Positions 52,030 to 63,600 of a stretch of DNA of 64,000 nt are shown piece by piece (position 1 is the first letter of the stretch; the number at the start of each line of letters is the position of its first letter). The translations under genes and the position numbers were made by a program. Source of the DNA: Loxodes magnus (Eukaryota; Ciliophora; Karyorelictea; Loxodida; Loxodidae); contig CAMPDV010000427.1 in NCBI GenBank assembly GCA_946699065.1, forward strand, positions 186,001 to 250,000, read 5' to 3'. The notes beneath the pieces were generated by a model, which did no database searches, was not told the origin of the DNA, and was given only the letters and a program-made list of their open reading frames with translations.

Positions 52030-52304
52030 GGAAAACATCAGTTCATACTCTCTACTATTTATAAAAATGTTTGAAATCACAAATTTTACGAGATTTGGAG
52101 TTTAGTTTATTTAGAAGAGGGTTAGTTAGAAGAGGAAATGTAAGGGAATTTGAAGCTTCTTGTTTTTACTCCGACTTTGATAAGATGTTAAAAAGTCTTT
52201 TCTTAAAGTATATTTTTTTTATTTTTTTTATGTTTTATTCAAATTTTATGTTATCTTTTTTTAAATCCAATTTATTATTTTATGAAATTAATTTTGATAT
52301 GTAA
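52030..52304 (+). other. short possible coding stretch
   Basis: A frame reads KCLKSQILRDLEFSLFRRGL, VRRGNVREFEASCFYSDFDK then turns into Phe/Leu-rich AT sequence. The first 60 residues have raised GC and normal composition. The following standard-code ORF (52282-52545) is purely low-complexity and not called. Confidence 0.25.
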
Positions 52305-53299
52305 TTTACTTTTTTTTCTTATAATTTTATTTTGGCTTATTTTTTATTTATTAATATTACATTTTTTAGATTTCTCTCTAGCAATTTTTAATTATTTCAT
52401 TTATTTCAGTTATAGGTTTAATGTTCTCTATATTTTTATTTATTTTTTTTTACAATTTATGATTATAAATTTGACGATAATAAATAAAAATGTACTATTA
52501 TATTTAAAGAGATTTTATTCTTCTCTGTTTAAAAATAATAAATAAAGTTAAAAATATTTTATAAACATTAAATATTTTCTTTAAGTATATATTTTAATAG
52601 CAAATTTTTTATTTTTTAGATTTTTTAATATCTCAAATACTTCTTCAATTTTATTGTTCATTATTTTATATCATACTTTAAATATAAAATATTTTTTCAA
52701 CTGAGCAAATAGTGAAATTTTGTTTTCCATCTTTGATTTTCAAATATAAATTTAATAAATTAAATTATAATAAATTTTAATTTTTATGTTATTTTTTTTA
52801 ATTTATAATTTAATATATTTATTTTTATATATTTCTTATATGAACTAACTATTTAGCAATATAATTTTTTTAATTAATTAATTAATTTTATATAAATTAA
52901 TTTTATTTAATAGCTAAAAACATTTGAAAGCTTATCTTTTAATTTTTATTAGATAAAATGATAATGTTAATTGATAATTAGATTTATTTAACCTCTTATT
53001 TTTATCTAATTAAAATCTACCTAAAAAATAACTAAAATTATTAGTTAAAGAATAAGATTATTGGAATATTAATAATAAGTAGATGAAAAAATATTAATTT
53101 AATTTTAATTATTTTCTTAGAATTAATTTACTATTGCAAAAGTTTTTATGGAAAAAGAAAATTCCTTAATTGAAAACTGAATAAAATAGAAAAATATTTG
53201 CTATAGATGTAAACAAAAAATATTTTACACAAGTAATATAAGAAATCCTAAGAATTTGAAAAAAAAGTAAATAATAATAATAATGAACTTAAAGTTAAA
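52305..53299. other. AT-rich, no gene seen
   Basis: No protein-like frame. Confidence 0.45.
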
Positions 53300-54095
53300 A
53301 AGTCTTGCAATACCTGGAATCTCAACCAGTTTCTTGCTGCCATTTTTTTAACGTGGATGGATACCACGACCAAGCTTTTTACGTGGGAGGTAACCACTAA
53401 AAATCTTCCGAGTTTCCAGCAAATATTTTTCTTTTATAGACTCCGGCTTCAGTAATTCATAGCCTATTAAGAGTCTTTCACGTTCTTAATTGTTCTTTTA
53501 ATTATAATTATTTTCAGCCACCACAATTTTTTAATAAATGTCATCTTGACTTGCAATACCAACATTGTTTGGTTTATCTTTTCAAAGGTTTTTTCTAAAA
53601 TACTTTTTTTTCAAGCTGATTTATTCGTTTTATTAAATCTTATTCAATATTTTCATTTTTCTATTTTTCTGCAACATCTTTTTAAATTAATTCCTTTTCA
53701 ATGATCATGTCTTAATCTTGTTTAAGGTTCGTTTGAGACTATTAGTATAATTATTGTTCCGTTACTAAATTATTCTGGATTAACTGACGTCTAATTATTA
53801 ACAATTCATTATTTTGATCATCTATGAAGTTCATTAATTCTCTGATTTTTTCTCCTTGGTTGTAAATTATTTCTTGATACTCAGAAATTTTATTTTTCAT
53901 TTAATCGAGCTATAAAAAAACTTCTGAATTCTCTCCAATCTTACCTGGATTATTCTGAGCTGTTCCTATCATAATTTTACCTTCTGATGAGGAGCTCGAT
54001 TTCTCTTCTAGTTTTTGTTATTTAAGTAATTGTTTAGCCGCTTTCCTTTTTGCGTTTCTAGTTAAGTTTTTGGAAAGGCGAATAGTCTGTTCCAT
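53300..54095 (-). CDS. ORF1/gag-like protein, family A'
   Basis: ATG 54095: MEQTIRLSKNLTRNAKRKAA, then a Ser-rich patch, a long coiled coil (ISEYQEIIYNQGEKIRELMN, QNNELLIIRRQLIQNNLVTE), a second Lys/Gln-rich helix, and the CCHC-type knuckle CWYCKSRWHLLKNC. Here Cys, Cys, His and Cys are all present and the usual Gly before His is Trp (TGA). Downstream GVYKRKIFAG then QWLPPTQ matches the 50-kb copy. In-frame TGA codons after the knuckle make the stop position uncertain; about 240-265 residues. The start abuts a T11-G-A24 tract at 54095-54130. No RT adjoins it. Confidence 0.75.
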
Positions 54096-54130
54096 TTTTT
54101 TTTTTGAAAAAAAAAAAAAAAAAAAAAAAA
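54095..54130. repeat. T11-G-A24 homopolymer tract at the ORF1 start
   Basis: Eleven T, one G, then twenty-four A on the plus strand. This is the longest homopolymer noticed in the window and it lies directly upstream of the minus-strand ORF1. Confidence 0.8.
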
Positions 54131-55345
54131 GTAAATTAAATATAAAAATATAACTTTTAAAAAATATCAAATATTAATAAATCTAATGATAAGTACTTAG
54201 AAACTATAAATTATTTTGATCAAAAAAAAAAGTTGAAATTTATAGAGCAAAATAAATTTGAGTAATAATATAAAGATATTTTTATATTCTCCTGTTATTT
54301 TAATTTTATCTTTTTAAATTTTTATTTTTCGTCTTTTTCAAAATAAATTTTTAAAAACGTAATTTCTTACATCCTTTTGTCGAAAATTTACATTAAGATA
54401 CGATATAAAAAAGTATTTTCTTTTAAAATTTGGGATTAAAACTTTTCTTTAATTTTTAATTTTACTTAAATAATTTTCTCAAATTTCAATTATCCTATTG
54501 TAAAGAATTCATATAATTCATAATGAAAAATCGATTTTATCTTCTTTAAGAGATCTTTATGATCAGTAGGAATTTTTGTACCTAAAATTTTCTTTTTGAT
54601 ATATTTTTATTATAATTTCTCTTATAGAAATTATTTTCATATTAGTTTAGATTTAATATCTTTTTTATATATTATGTTAAATTAGAGATAATGCATGAAA
54701 TTTATTATAAATATTTGATTAATTAAAATTTCTATCTTCACTTTTTAAATGTTCAAAAATCTTTATTTATAAATTTTTATTTCATTTTTATTTTTTTATT
54801 TTACTTGTGATCTTAGTTAAATATTTATATTTATTTAAATAACCAATTTATAATAAACTAATTATTAAAAAGGTTTTATACTTACACTTTATCACTTTCA
54901 TATTATAAAATTTAACTAAATAAATTACTTTTTTATTTTTAGCGCGAAAATTTAGTCTTTGCGTCAAATAAAAGTTTTAATTTAAAGATTTTTACTTTTA
55001 TGCTTCCATTTTATCATTTTATTTTATATAATTACCATTTATATGCAAAATGTATTTTCACTTATAAAAATGTGGCTAAACAGTTAAAATTAAGATAAAA
55101 ATAAGTAAAATAAAAAATATAGAGTTTAAGAACATAGTTTTGAAATAAATGTACAAATTGCAAATTTTTGCACAAAATAAGAGATTTTTATTCTCTAAAA
55201 GATATGCTATTATTTTTTATGTCACTGCTTATTAAAATATGTATAACTTTAAGCTTATTTAAGGTTATTAAAAATTGAAATTTTCATAATAAAATTATCA
55301 TAAAAATATCATTATGCTAATAAGTAAAATAATCATTTTTAGCTT
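54131..55345. other. AT-rich, no gene seen
   Basis: No protein-like frame. Confidence 0.45.
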
Positions 55346-55803
55346 TAATTCAATAACAACTTAACTCTCAGAGCACAGAAAGCAATTCAATGATAATGGA
55401 AGAAGTTGATTGAAAATCGGCAAAAAGTTAGAAAATGTGCTATTATTGTAATTCTTAAATGCGTTTATGAAGAAGATGTTGGCAATTTCTAAATTTTATT
55501 TAGATTTTTGGAAAATTTAAATAAACAGAAAGAAAAATAAAAAATTAGGAACAAAAGTTAAAAAAGAGAGAAAATATATGCATAAATGTAATAGGAATCG
55601 TTTACAGGAAAAGGGGTAGCAAAAGTAATGGAGGAACTAAAAATAATAAAAATAGAAAACGAAATAGGGAAGAGAAACCCGGAATTTTTAAATATAACTT
55701 CCAGAGCAATCCGGAGACAAGCGAGAAAGAGGTTGAAAATCCTTCAAGAACGCCAACATTTAATTTAATATAAAGTATTAACTTTATTATATATAAAAAA
55801 TGA
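55346..55803 (+). pseudogene. ORF1/gag-like C-terminal part, family A
   Basis: An open frame of about 150 codons: QQLNSQSTESNSMIMEEVDW, the knuckle CYYCNSQMRLWRRC, then helical and basic sequence (IVYRKRGSKSNGG, KRNREEKPGIFKYNF, KEVENPSRTPTF). It aligns with QNLNSDKMELEKTSKLEKQQ...CYYCKSQWQLWRQC of the 43-kb gene. His of the knuckle is Arg. The N-terminal coiled coil is missing. The stop TGA 55801-55803 overlaps the ATG of the next ORF by ATGA. Confidence 0.6.
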
Positions 55804-56617
55804 CTCCTAAGAAATAATCGAATAAAAATTAGTAGGAAATCGACAAAAACAACTCTCTAATCGAAATATACTTCCCAGGAGCATAATAAAAAAGTATAAA
55901 AATCACTTCTAAACTTGATTTAACGATTAGATTCTCTAACTTTTATTGTACAATAACTATAAAATGAAAATCAATGAAAAAAATGGAAATCAGCACTAAA
56001 ACATCCAATTCTTAACTTATCTAAATAACTGGAAAAAATGGAGTTAAATTTTAAAGATACCAGCAAGCAAAATAATTCTGAATAACTTATTCGACTCATA
56101 ATGATCCTATGTGTAGAGGAATAGCATTATTCTAAAACCTTTTTCTAATAGAAAAAAATAAAAAATTGAAAAAATGTTGAAAATGTAAAAATTAGGACAT
56201 ATCTCCAAAAAATGCACAAAAAGATCTTTCTTTTGTTAAAGAATGAACATATATAAAAAATGCTGGTAATTTAAGAGAAAACAGAAATAAGCAAGTCAAA
56301 AGTTATGAAATGACATATCTTACCCCAGAAGGAATATTTTATAATAAAAAGGCATACGTTGGAGATTAATTACTATTGGATATAGTAAATGCTCAATACA
56401 ATTTTTTGGAACTAATTGAGACTGAAACAAGATTCCTACTTTCAAGAAGGGATGAATTAGCTTGAGTTGATACGTAATAGAAGAATGCGAGTCAAGTAAA
56501 TCGAGAGAAGAATGGAGTAACTCCATGAACATTTGAGAAAACTTATAAACTGATCCCGTGACTAACCCAACAAAGGAAAAAGTTCCGTAAATAGATTATT
56601 ATTATAATTATAATTGA
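55800..56617 (+). pseudogene. ORF1-like protein, family B
   Basis: ATG 55800 starts MTPKKQSNKNQQEIDKNNSL, akin to MAPKKQQTSPTKSNK at 12.85 kb. The middle is broken by frameshifts. A near-perfect CCHC knuckle, CWKCKN-(L)GHISKKC, needs one extra base to be continuous; the Trp is TGA. Then TPEGIFYNKKAYVGDQLLLD and FLELIETETRFLLSRRDELA match the C-terminal block of the 13- and 26-kb copies. Ends at TGA 56615-56617. Confidence 0.6.
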
Positions 56618-57349
56618 AATTTATAAAACAATTTTTTTCCCTTCATTATTTAAAATTTTGCTACAAGATATTTTAGTGTAAAAATACTTAATAAATTCTC
56701 ATTTAATTAAATTAGTTATATTATAAAATTCCAATTTTGCTAATATAATAATTTTATTTAAATGATTTTATGTTTTATTTTATATAATTTTATAATTATA
56801 AGAAACTAAAATTAAAGAAATTTAGTAACTTATTTAAAGATATTAAATGCTTTTGATTTAAGTTTATAGCATGGTCTTGAAAAAATTTAAATGCTAAATG
56901 ATAAAAAAATTACTTAATTCCTAAAAAGATTTAAATTTTTTGTTAAAATGAAATTTTATTGGTATAAAACTTATCTAAACAATAATTTCTAAATGAAATA
57001 TAATATAAAAGTGTATATAAAATACTCAATAAAATAATAAATTTCAAGAAATAGAAAAAATAACGATATTAAAAGCAATTAAGAACAAAAGAAAATTTTT
57101 GTTTATCTTATTTTATTATATAATATTCCTTAGTTATAATTAAATTATTAAGAAATATCCAATTAGTTATTAGTAATAGAAGTTTCGAAATTAAGAAGTA
57201 AAATTATAGTAATTATAGCTCCTTTTAATCTTGCATTTGATGAATAAAATATTATTTATTTAAAATATTATTTAGTGTAATATTATAATAAGCTGCATAT
57301 TTAATACTATTTTTGCTACTATCAGTAATTGCTTAATGACTGCTTATAT
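56618..57349. other. AT-rich, no gene seen
   Basis: No protein-like frame. Confidence 0.45.
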
Positions 57350-57700
57350 TTTTAAAAAAGTTAAGCTTATTAAGCATTTTAGAAAATAAAGATAGAAATT
57401 AAGCAGGAGCTGATATTGCAATTCTTTCCAACATCTAATAAAGTGGTACTCAAGCTAAAAATTAATTAAAAAAACAAGAAGGTAATAAAAATCAATAGAA
57501 CTAAAAAGACTTTTCATTAATAACTATAGAGTTATAAGAAAAAAATTTGGAATAAGCTTTAGTTAGATGGAGGGAGAATGGTAATCATCCAAATAAAAAA
57601 TAGTAGAAAAATCCAACCTTGATAAAAATGGAAAGCCTGACTGGTTGAAAATCCAAGGAAGCCAAATATTACTTAAATTTTTAGGTAATAATTAAGCATT
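57350..57700 (+). other. possible small coding stretch
   Basis: A frame reads RNQAGADIAILSNIQQSGTQ, KDFSLITIELQEKNLEQALV then RWRENGNHPNKKQQKNPTLI. Raised GC and normal composition suggest coding, but no start, stop or family is evident. Confidence 0.35.
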
Positions 57701-58440
57701 TTAAGAAGGTTAAATTTTTAAGTAGCATAAATCACTAATTATAAATTAACAAAATAAAAAATTTAATAAACTTAAATCATTATCTTAGTAATTTAGTTTA
57801 AAAATATGCAATATTTTATTAATATTTCACTCATTACTTATAAATTTATTTATTTATTTATAAATTTTTAATTGAGAATTTAATTATCAAATGATATTGT
57901 CTAGTTATCATCTAAATTTTTTTCTTATTTTAATTTTTTAAATGGGTATGTTATAGAATATGTTCTTTAAAGATTAGATGCGCTATTATAAAACTAAAAG
58001 ATTTATAGCTGTAACTTAAATAGATATAATGTAGCATAACTTTAGTTGATTTTGAGTAATCTAAAAATTCCAACAGAGCTTGATCGATTATAATATAAGC
58101 AGTTAATGAATTTCTATTAATAGAAACTAGAAAAAAAAAGATTTTTTTAGTATATTATTAAAATAAAATTCAAAGTCATATAGCTTATATGATTGAATAT
58201 ACAAATAAATGAACTAAGTGATTTTATTTTTATAATATTTAATAAACTCAATTATTTTACATAATTATGTTATCATATTGGCTTTAATAGGATTATCTAA
58301 ATAGTTGTTTTATTATTTCTTATCATTGGTATATTTCCTTTTCCTTTTTTTTTCTTTAATCTATTTTTGCTTTAAGATTTAATATGATTTTGAAATTTGA
58401 TCATATGTTTTGCTATTTAATCTTTAGTTTTCTAAAGACA
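57701..58440. other. AT-rich, no gene seen
   Basis: No clear frame; could include the 5' part of the next gene. Confidence 0.4.
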
Positions 58441-60349
58441 TTCAAGCTCTTATTAAATTTTATCTATTTAAAGTACCTTCTTGAAATTTTTGGATTTTTA
58501 GTTTATTTTGAATTTTTTTTGCCTTTATTTAAAAAATAAATCAGTAACTTCATTCTTATTTTTCTTTCTCTCTTCTTTATATCTATTTTGTATATTTTAT
58601 AAGTAATTATAAATACTCTGGTCTTAGTAAGCTAAGTATTAAATAATAAATCCTAATTTAATAAATAGCTTCTCTATTCTTTTAGACTTAGTACACTAAT
58701 AAGCTATTTTAACTAGAAACAAATAAGTATTTAATTAAAATTAATAGCCTTAGCTTATTTTAGGCTTCAATAGTTAATTCACTAATTTTTTCAGCTGAAT
58801 TGGAGTAATAAATTAAGAGTAATTCTTTAACTCTAAGACTAGGTGAAAAAACATTCCTTAGATTTCTTATTAAAGATATATGGCCCTTTTAGATTAATTG
58901 ATGAACGAATTTATTAAAAGAGAATAGAATATAAGATATGCATGTTTCCTGGTTTATCAAGATTCTGTATGATCAATGCTTTAGACTAATAATATCCTAT
59001 ATCAGTCTTAACTTTTTTAAGAATTATCTATTTAAAATTTCTTTTCTCTATTCTTCTTTTAGTTATAAATAGGGCTTTAAAAGTTCTCTCTGAAGCAATT
59101 GCTTTTGAATATCTTCTGTATCAAGAAAAATAACTTAATGTTCTGCTTTATTCAATAGTTATTATATAACCTCTTATATTTTCTAAACGAATTGCCTAAA
59201 TTATAAGTAATTAAGGATTTTATAGTTGCTTATTTTACTCAATTAAATAGTATGTAAATATTAAGGATAGCTTAGAGACTAATTTATAAAAGAGATTTAA
59301 GGCAATAAGATGTAGATCTTTCTAGCTTAACTAATGAAGCATTTAGATATTTTTTAAACACTTTTCTCTTAAAAATTACTAATCAAAAGATAAAAGACAT
59401 TTAAGTGTTAGCTTCCCTTCCTTGCTTTAGTAATATGCTTAGTATTACCAAGATAGCTATTTTATTACATCATAAGGTAATATTTACTTAGTAAAAGTCA
59501 GATATGAATAAAACATAGAAGATTTATGAATAATCCATCAAAGCATTGCTATATTACCTACTCCAAATAAACGTATTTCGCTTCTTAAATATGTTAATCA
59601 CTCCTTTCATTTAGAGTTCAGAATTTACGGAAAATTCTTAAGAAAAGCCATAATTAAATAGATAGGTAAATTTGTATAATTTAGTTGAAAAAAGTGATTA
59701 GAAGAGTTAAAAATTAATTGAGCTTATAAAAATTATCTTTAAACTATAAGATAAAATAATCACTTAGAAACCTTTTTCTTTTATCAGTTTTTAAAGAGAT
59801 AAACGATACATCATATTTTCTTTATTTATTACTTATATAAAAAGAAAGATGAAAATAATTGCTTTCGATAACTCTTACTTTCGTATAAATGATAAGACAC
59901 TCCTCTTTTGACAGTTACTACTAATAATTTACCTATATTTAGAATATCTCTTGCTTAATAAATTATTTAGATTATTTATAATATGTTAAATATACATTTT
60001 TACTCTACTATATAGAAATAATATCAGCCTTTATTTGATGTTACTTTTAGTAACAAGAATATTAAAAAACACTTATCTATGCATAATCAGATAAATATAA
60101 AAAGATGCTAAACAGAGACTTTATGTAATTTTCAAATTTATAAAGCATTTATTCTTGGAACTGCATAAGGCTTTCTTCGCTTTTTTAAACAGAATATAAA
60201 TCAGAATTTTAAGCAAGCTTATTTTTTATCTAAAAAATAAAAATCGATTCAAACTATGGTCAAAAAGGTAAAAAATTAAAAAAAATGAATTTACTAGAAA
60301 TTGGATAATTTAAATCTTATTAAATATAGAGAATTTATAAAAAATCTGA
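58441..60349 (+). CDS. unrecognised helical protein, start uncertain
   Basis: One frame (positions 2 mod 3) is open to TGA 60347-60349. From 58973 to 59908 it contains no TGA at all (312 codons), while the other plus frames contain several. The translation looks like a real helical, Leu/Ile/Gln-rich protein: RYMALLDQLMNEFIKREQNI, RYACFLVYQDSVWSMLQTNN, NQKIKDIQVLASLPCFSNML, QKSQKLIELIKIIFKLQDKI. TGA at 58970 would be Trp (DSVWSM). No domain recognised; the C-terminal part has hydrophobic stretches that could be membrane segments. Converges tail-to-tail with the kinase-MORN gene, 306 bp away. The start is not fixed; 58441 is where protein-like sequence fades. Confidence 0.5.
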
Positions 60350-60655
60350 ATGGGAAACTACTAATTTAAAAAGATATTATTTTAACAAGTTGATGATATC
60401 TAATAAAGAAAGTATCTTAATCATAATATGAAACTAGAAATACATTTAATCAAGCGTACCTCAGTGAAAAATTCATATAAAATGTTTGAAAATGTTCTAT
60501 TTTATTATTTTTAATTATGCATTTAAAGAAAATGTTAAGCCATGAAATTTGAAATAAAACAAGAAATATGAAAAATTAATTTAAAAATAATAATTAAATT
60601 AATTATCTATCTGTAAATATATTATAAGATAGTTTAATTTAAGTTAATATTTAAT
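60350..60655. other. convergent intergenic region
   Basis: Between two converging genes. AT-rich; no terminator recognised. Confidence 0.5.
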
Positions 60656-63600
60656 TCAAGATTTATTACTCTTTTTATATAGTTTATCCTTCCGCCACCA
60701 TACTTTAAAATCTTATTTAAGTTTAGATTTAAACTTTCCTTATCCATGTTTTTTATTCTAATATTAATCACCCTCATAAATATCTCCATTTATATAAATT
60801 TGAACTCCTTCTCCTTATCTTTATCCTTAATATCATTATCCTTCATAATTATCTCCGTTTTAATATCTATATTTTCCTTGTCCATGTTTTTTATTTTATT
60901 ATCAATCGCCCTCATAACTGTCTCCATTTATATAAAATGCAATTCCTTTTCCTTACCTTTTGTCATCATAAAATTATCCTTCGAAAAAATCTCCATTTAA
61001 GAATTTATATTTTCCTAAACCGAACTCCTTTTCCTTATCTTTATCCTTAATATCATTATCCTTTGATATTTATTTTAAAATCAATCACCTTCATAAGTAT
61101 CTCCATTTATATAAATTTGAACTCCTTTTCCTTATCTTTATCCTTAATATCATTATCCTTTGTAAAAATCTTTATTTATAAATTAATATTTTCCAAAACC
61201 TTGGTATTTATTTTAAAATCAATCACCTTCATAAGTATCTCCATTTATATAAATTTGAACTCCTTTTCCTTATCTTTATCCTTAATATCATTATCCTTTG
61301 TAAAAATCTCCACTCATAGAATTAAACTTTCCCAAGCCTTGATATTTATTTTAAAATCAATCTCCATAATAAAAATTTCCATTTGTTTAAATTTCAAATC
61401 CTTCTCCTTATTTTTCTCCTTCGTTTCATTATCCTTCATAATTATCTCCGTTTTAATATCTATATTTTCCTTGTCCATGTTTTTTATTTTATTATCAATC
61501 GCCCTCATAACTGTCTCCATTTATATAAAATGCAATTCCTTTTCCTTACCTTTTGTCATCATAAAATTATCCTTCGAAAAAATCTCCATTTAAGAATTTA
61601 TATTTTCCTAAACCGTGATATTTATTTTAAAATCAATCACCTTCATAAATATCACCATTTTCATAAAATTCACTTCCTTTTCCTTATCTTTATCCTTAAT
61701 ATCATTATCCTTTGTAAAAATTTCCATTTATAAATTAATATTTTCCAAAACCTTGATATTTATTTTAAAATCAATCTCCTTCATAAGTATCTCCGTTTTA
61801 ATACCTATATTTTCCTTGTCCATGTTTTTTATTTTAATATCAATCACCCTCATAAGTTTCCCCATTTTTTTTAAAAGCAACTCCTTTTCCTTATCTATAT
61901 CCTCCGTTTCATTTTCCTTCATATATATTTCCCTTTATAGAGTTATATTTTCCTGGCCCTTAATATTTGTTTTAAAATTATTCGCCCTCATAACTTACTC
62001 CATTTATTTAATATTCAATTATTGTTTTAAAATTAATTTCTTTTTAAAACATTCCTTTTATTTTGTCTTTATTTTTAATTAAAATAAAACTAATTAAAAA
62101 AATGTTAATTTAGTCTTTTTCTTTAATTTAATGTTCTTAAGGAATATATTATTATAATATTTCTTCGTTATATGTTTCATTTCTTTCGATTAATATATTT
62201 AGGAATAAAAGTTTACTTTACATTTAAAAAAAAATGTAGCCTTAATTTTTAATAATATTCGATTTCAATTATTTTAGTTATAAAAAAAATTATTTTTATA
62301 CTTCTTTTAATTTTTATCTTAGATTTAAATAAAATTAAATAGCTTCTCTAATAACTCGGCATTTTTTTTGAGGCAGCTATGGAAAATTTTCTTGTTGTAA
62401 TCTTTAGAAATTTTCTATTATTTTAATTAAATATAGATAGTTTATTTTTTAATTATTTATTTTTATCTGGTGCTTTTATTTTTAATTATAAAACTATATC
62501 AAATCAATTTCTGAATTTTCTTTTTCAACTGATTTTACAGTTTGTTTAATTGTAGAAAACATTTACTAGAATAATTCATTCTTCACAATTAACTAAAAGT
62601 TTTCTTCATCTTATTAACTAATATCGAATTCTGCATTAGATACTTATTTTATTTTATTATATTAAAAAGATCACTTAACTAACTTTTTATCTCATTTTCT
62701 TATATTTGCAATTTCTTTATCACCAATTATATCTTTTTAATTTAAAAGTCTATTAAAGCAGTATTTAGTTTTTAGGACTATTTAATCTTTCATATCTATT
62801 AAAATACCTTTTCCATGTTTTTAACCATTAATAAAGAATCCTTAATAAAATATTTATTCTTCCTAATTAAATAATTTTCCATAACCATGTGGTTTATATT
62901 ACGAATCTATTTCTCCTTCATAGATTTCTTATTCATTTATATTAATTAAGTAAATTTTATTTTTTTCTATAAGTATTTTTGCTTTCATTATCTCAGTAAA
63001 TCTATCTATTAGTATCATAATCACTTTATTGCTTATAAATAGCTGAGGAAATTATATTTCTTAATCTAAAAATTAGATATCTAAACTCTAATTAATATTT
63101 AGTATTAGTTAGGAGTATATTATTTAATCTGATTCAAAGTAAACTTATTCTATAGTTTTATTTTCTAAGTTTATAAGAAGTCCATTTCCATTTTTAAATC
63201 CATTTCTAAATTCTCCTTCATAATATATTTATTCCTATAAAAGTCTACCTATACCCTCTTGAAATAATTATTAATTTAATTGTCCAATATAAACTTTTTA
63301 TTGTTGAACTACTTAACTAGAAATAAAGTATTTAGTATATTGCTAAGTGTAAAGCTTTTATTACTATAAGTAAATAAAATAAAAGAACTAAGAATAATTA
63401 GATTCTATATCATCTAGTTTAAGATATGGTATTTTCTCTATTTTTTATAAATTTTGCAAAATATTTTTTAGCTTATGGGATAATTATACTGACTATGAGA
63501 GTTTAGATTATTCAGAAAAAGTCTTTGCTTATCGCATAAATGAAGATGTTTAAGATGAGTAATACTTATCAATTAACTAAGAACTATTAGAATCTTAAGA

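Noticed and set aside
52282-52545. 87-residue Leu/Phe/Ile ORF as a membrane protein
   Set aside because: Composition is what random poly-T-rich DNA gives; no raised GC or homolog in the window.
59040-59170. Possible reverse-transcriptase motif (LLYSIVII) in another frame at 59.1 kb
   Set aside because: No catalytic Asp pair, no other RT block nearby, and a different frame over the same DNA has no TGA for 312 codons.
61023-61066. 41-bp segment as an internal eliminated sequence or intron
   Set aside because: It is itself MORN-coding sequence in another frame and lies at the edge of a long exact repeat, so rearrangement or misassembly is simpler. No GT-AG borders.
60746-62082. Long standard-code plus-strand ORFs of 84-176 residues rich in Phe/Ser/Ile, and short minus ORFs in the same place
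   Set aside because: They are shadows of the MORN array, which is read on the minus strand with TAA=Gln and TGA=Trp.
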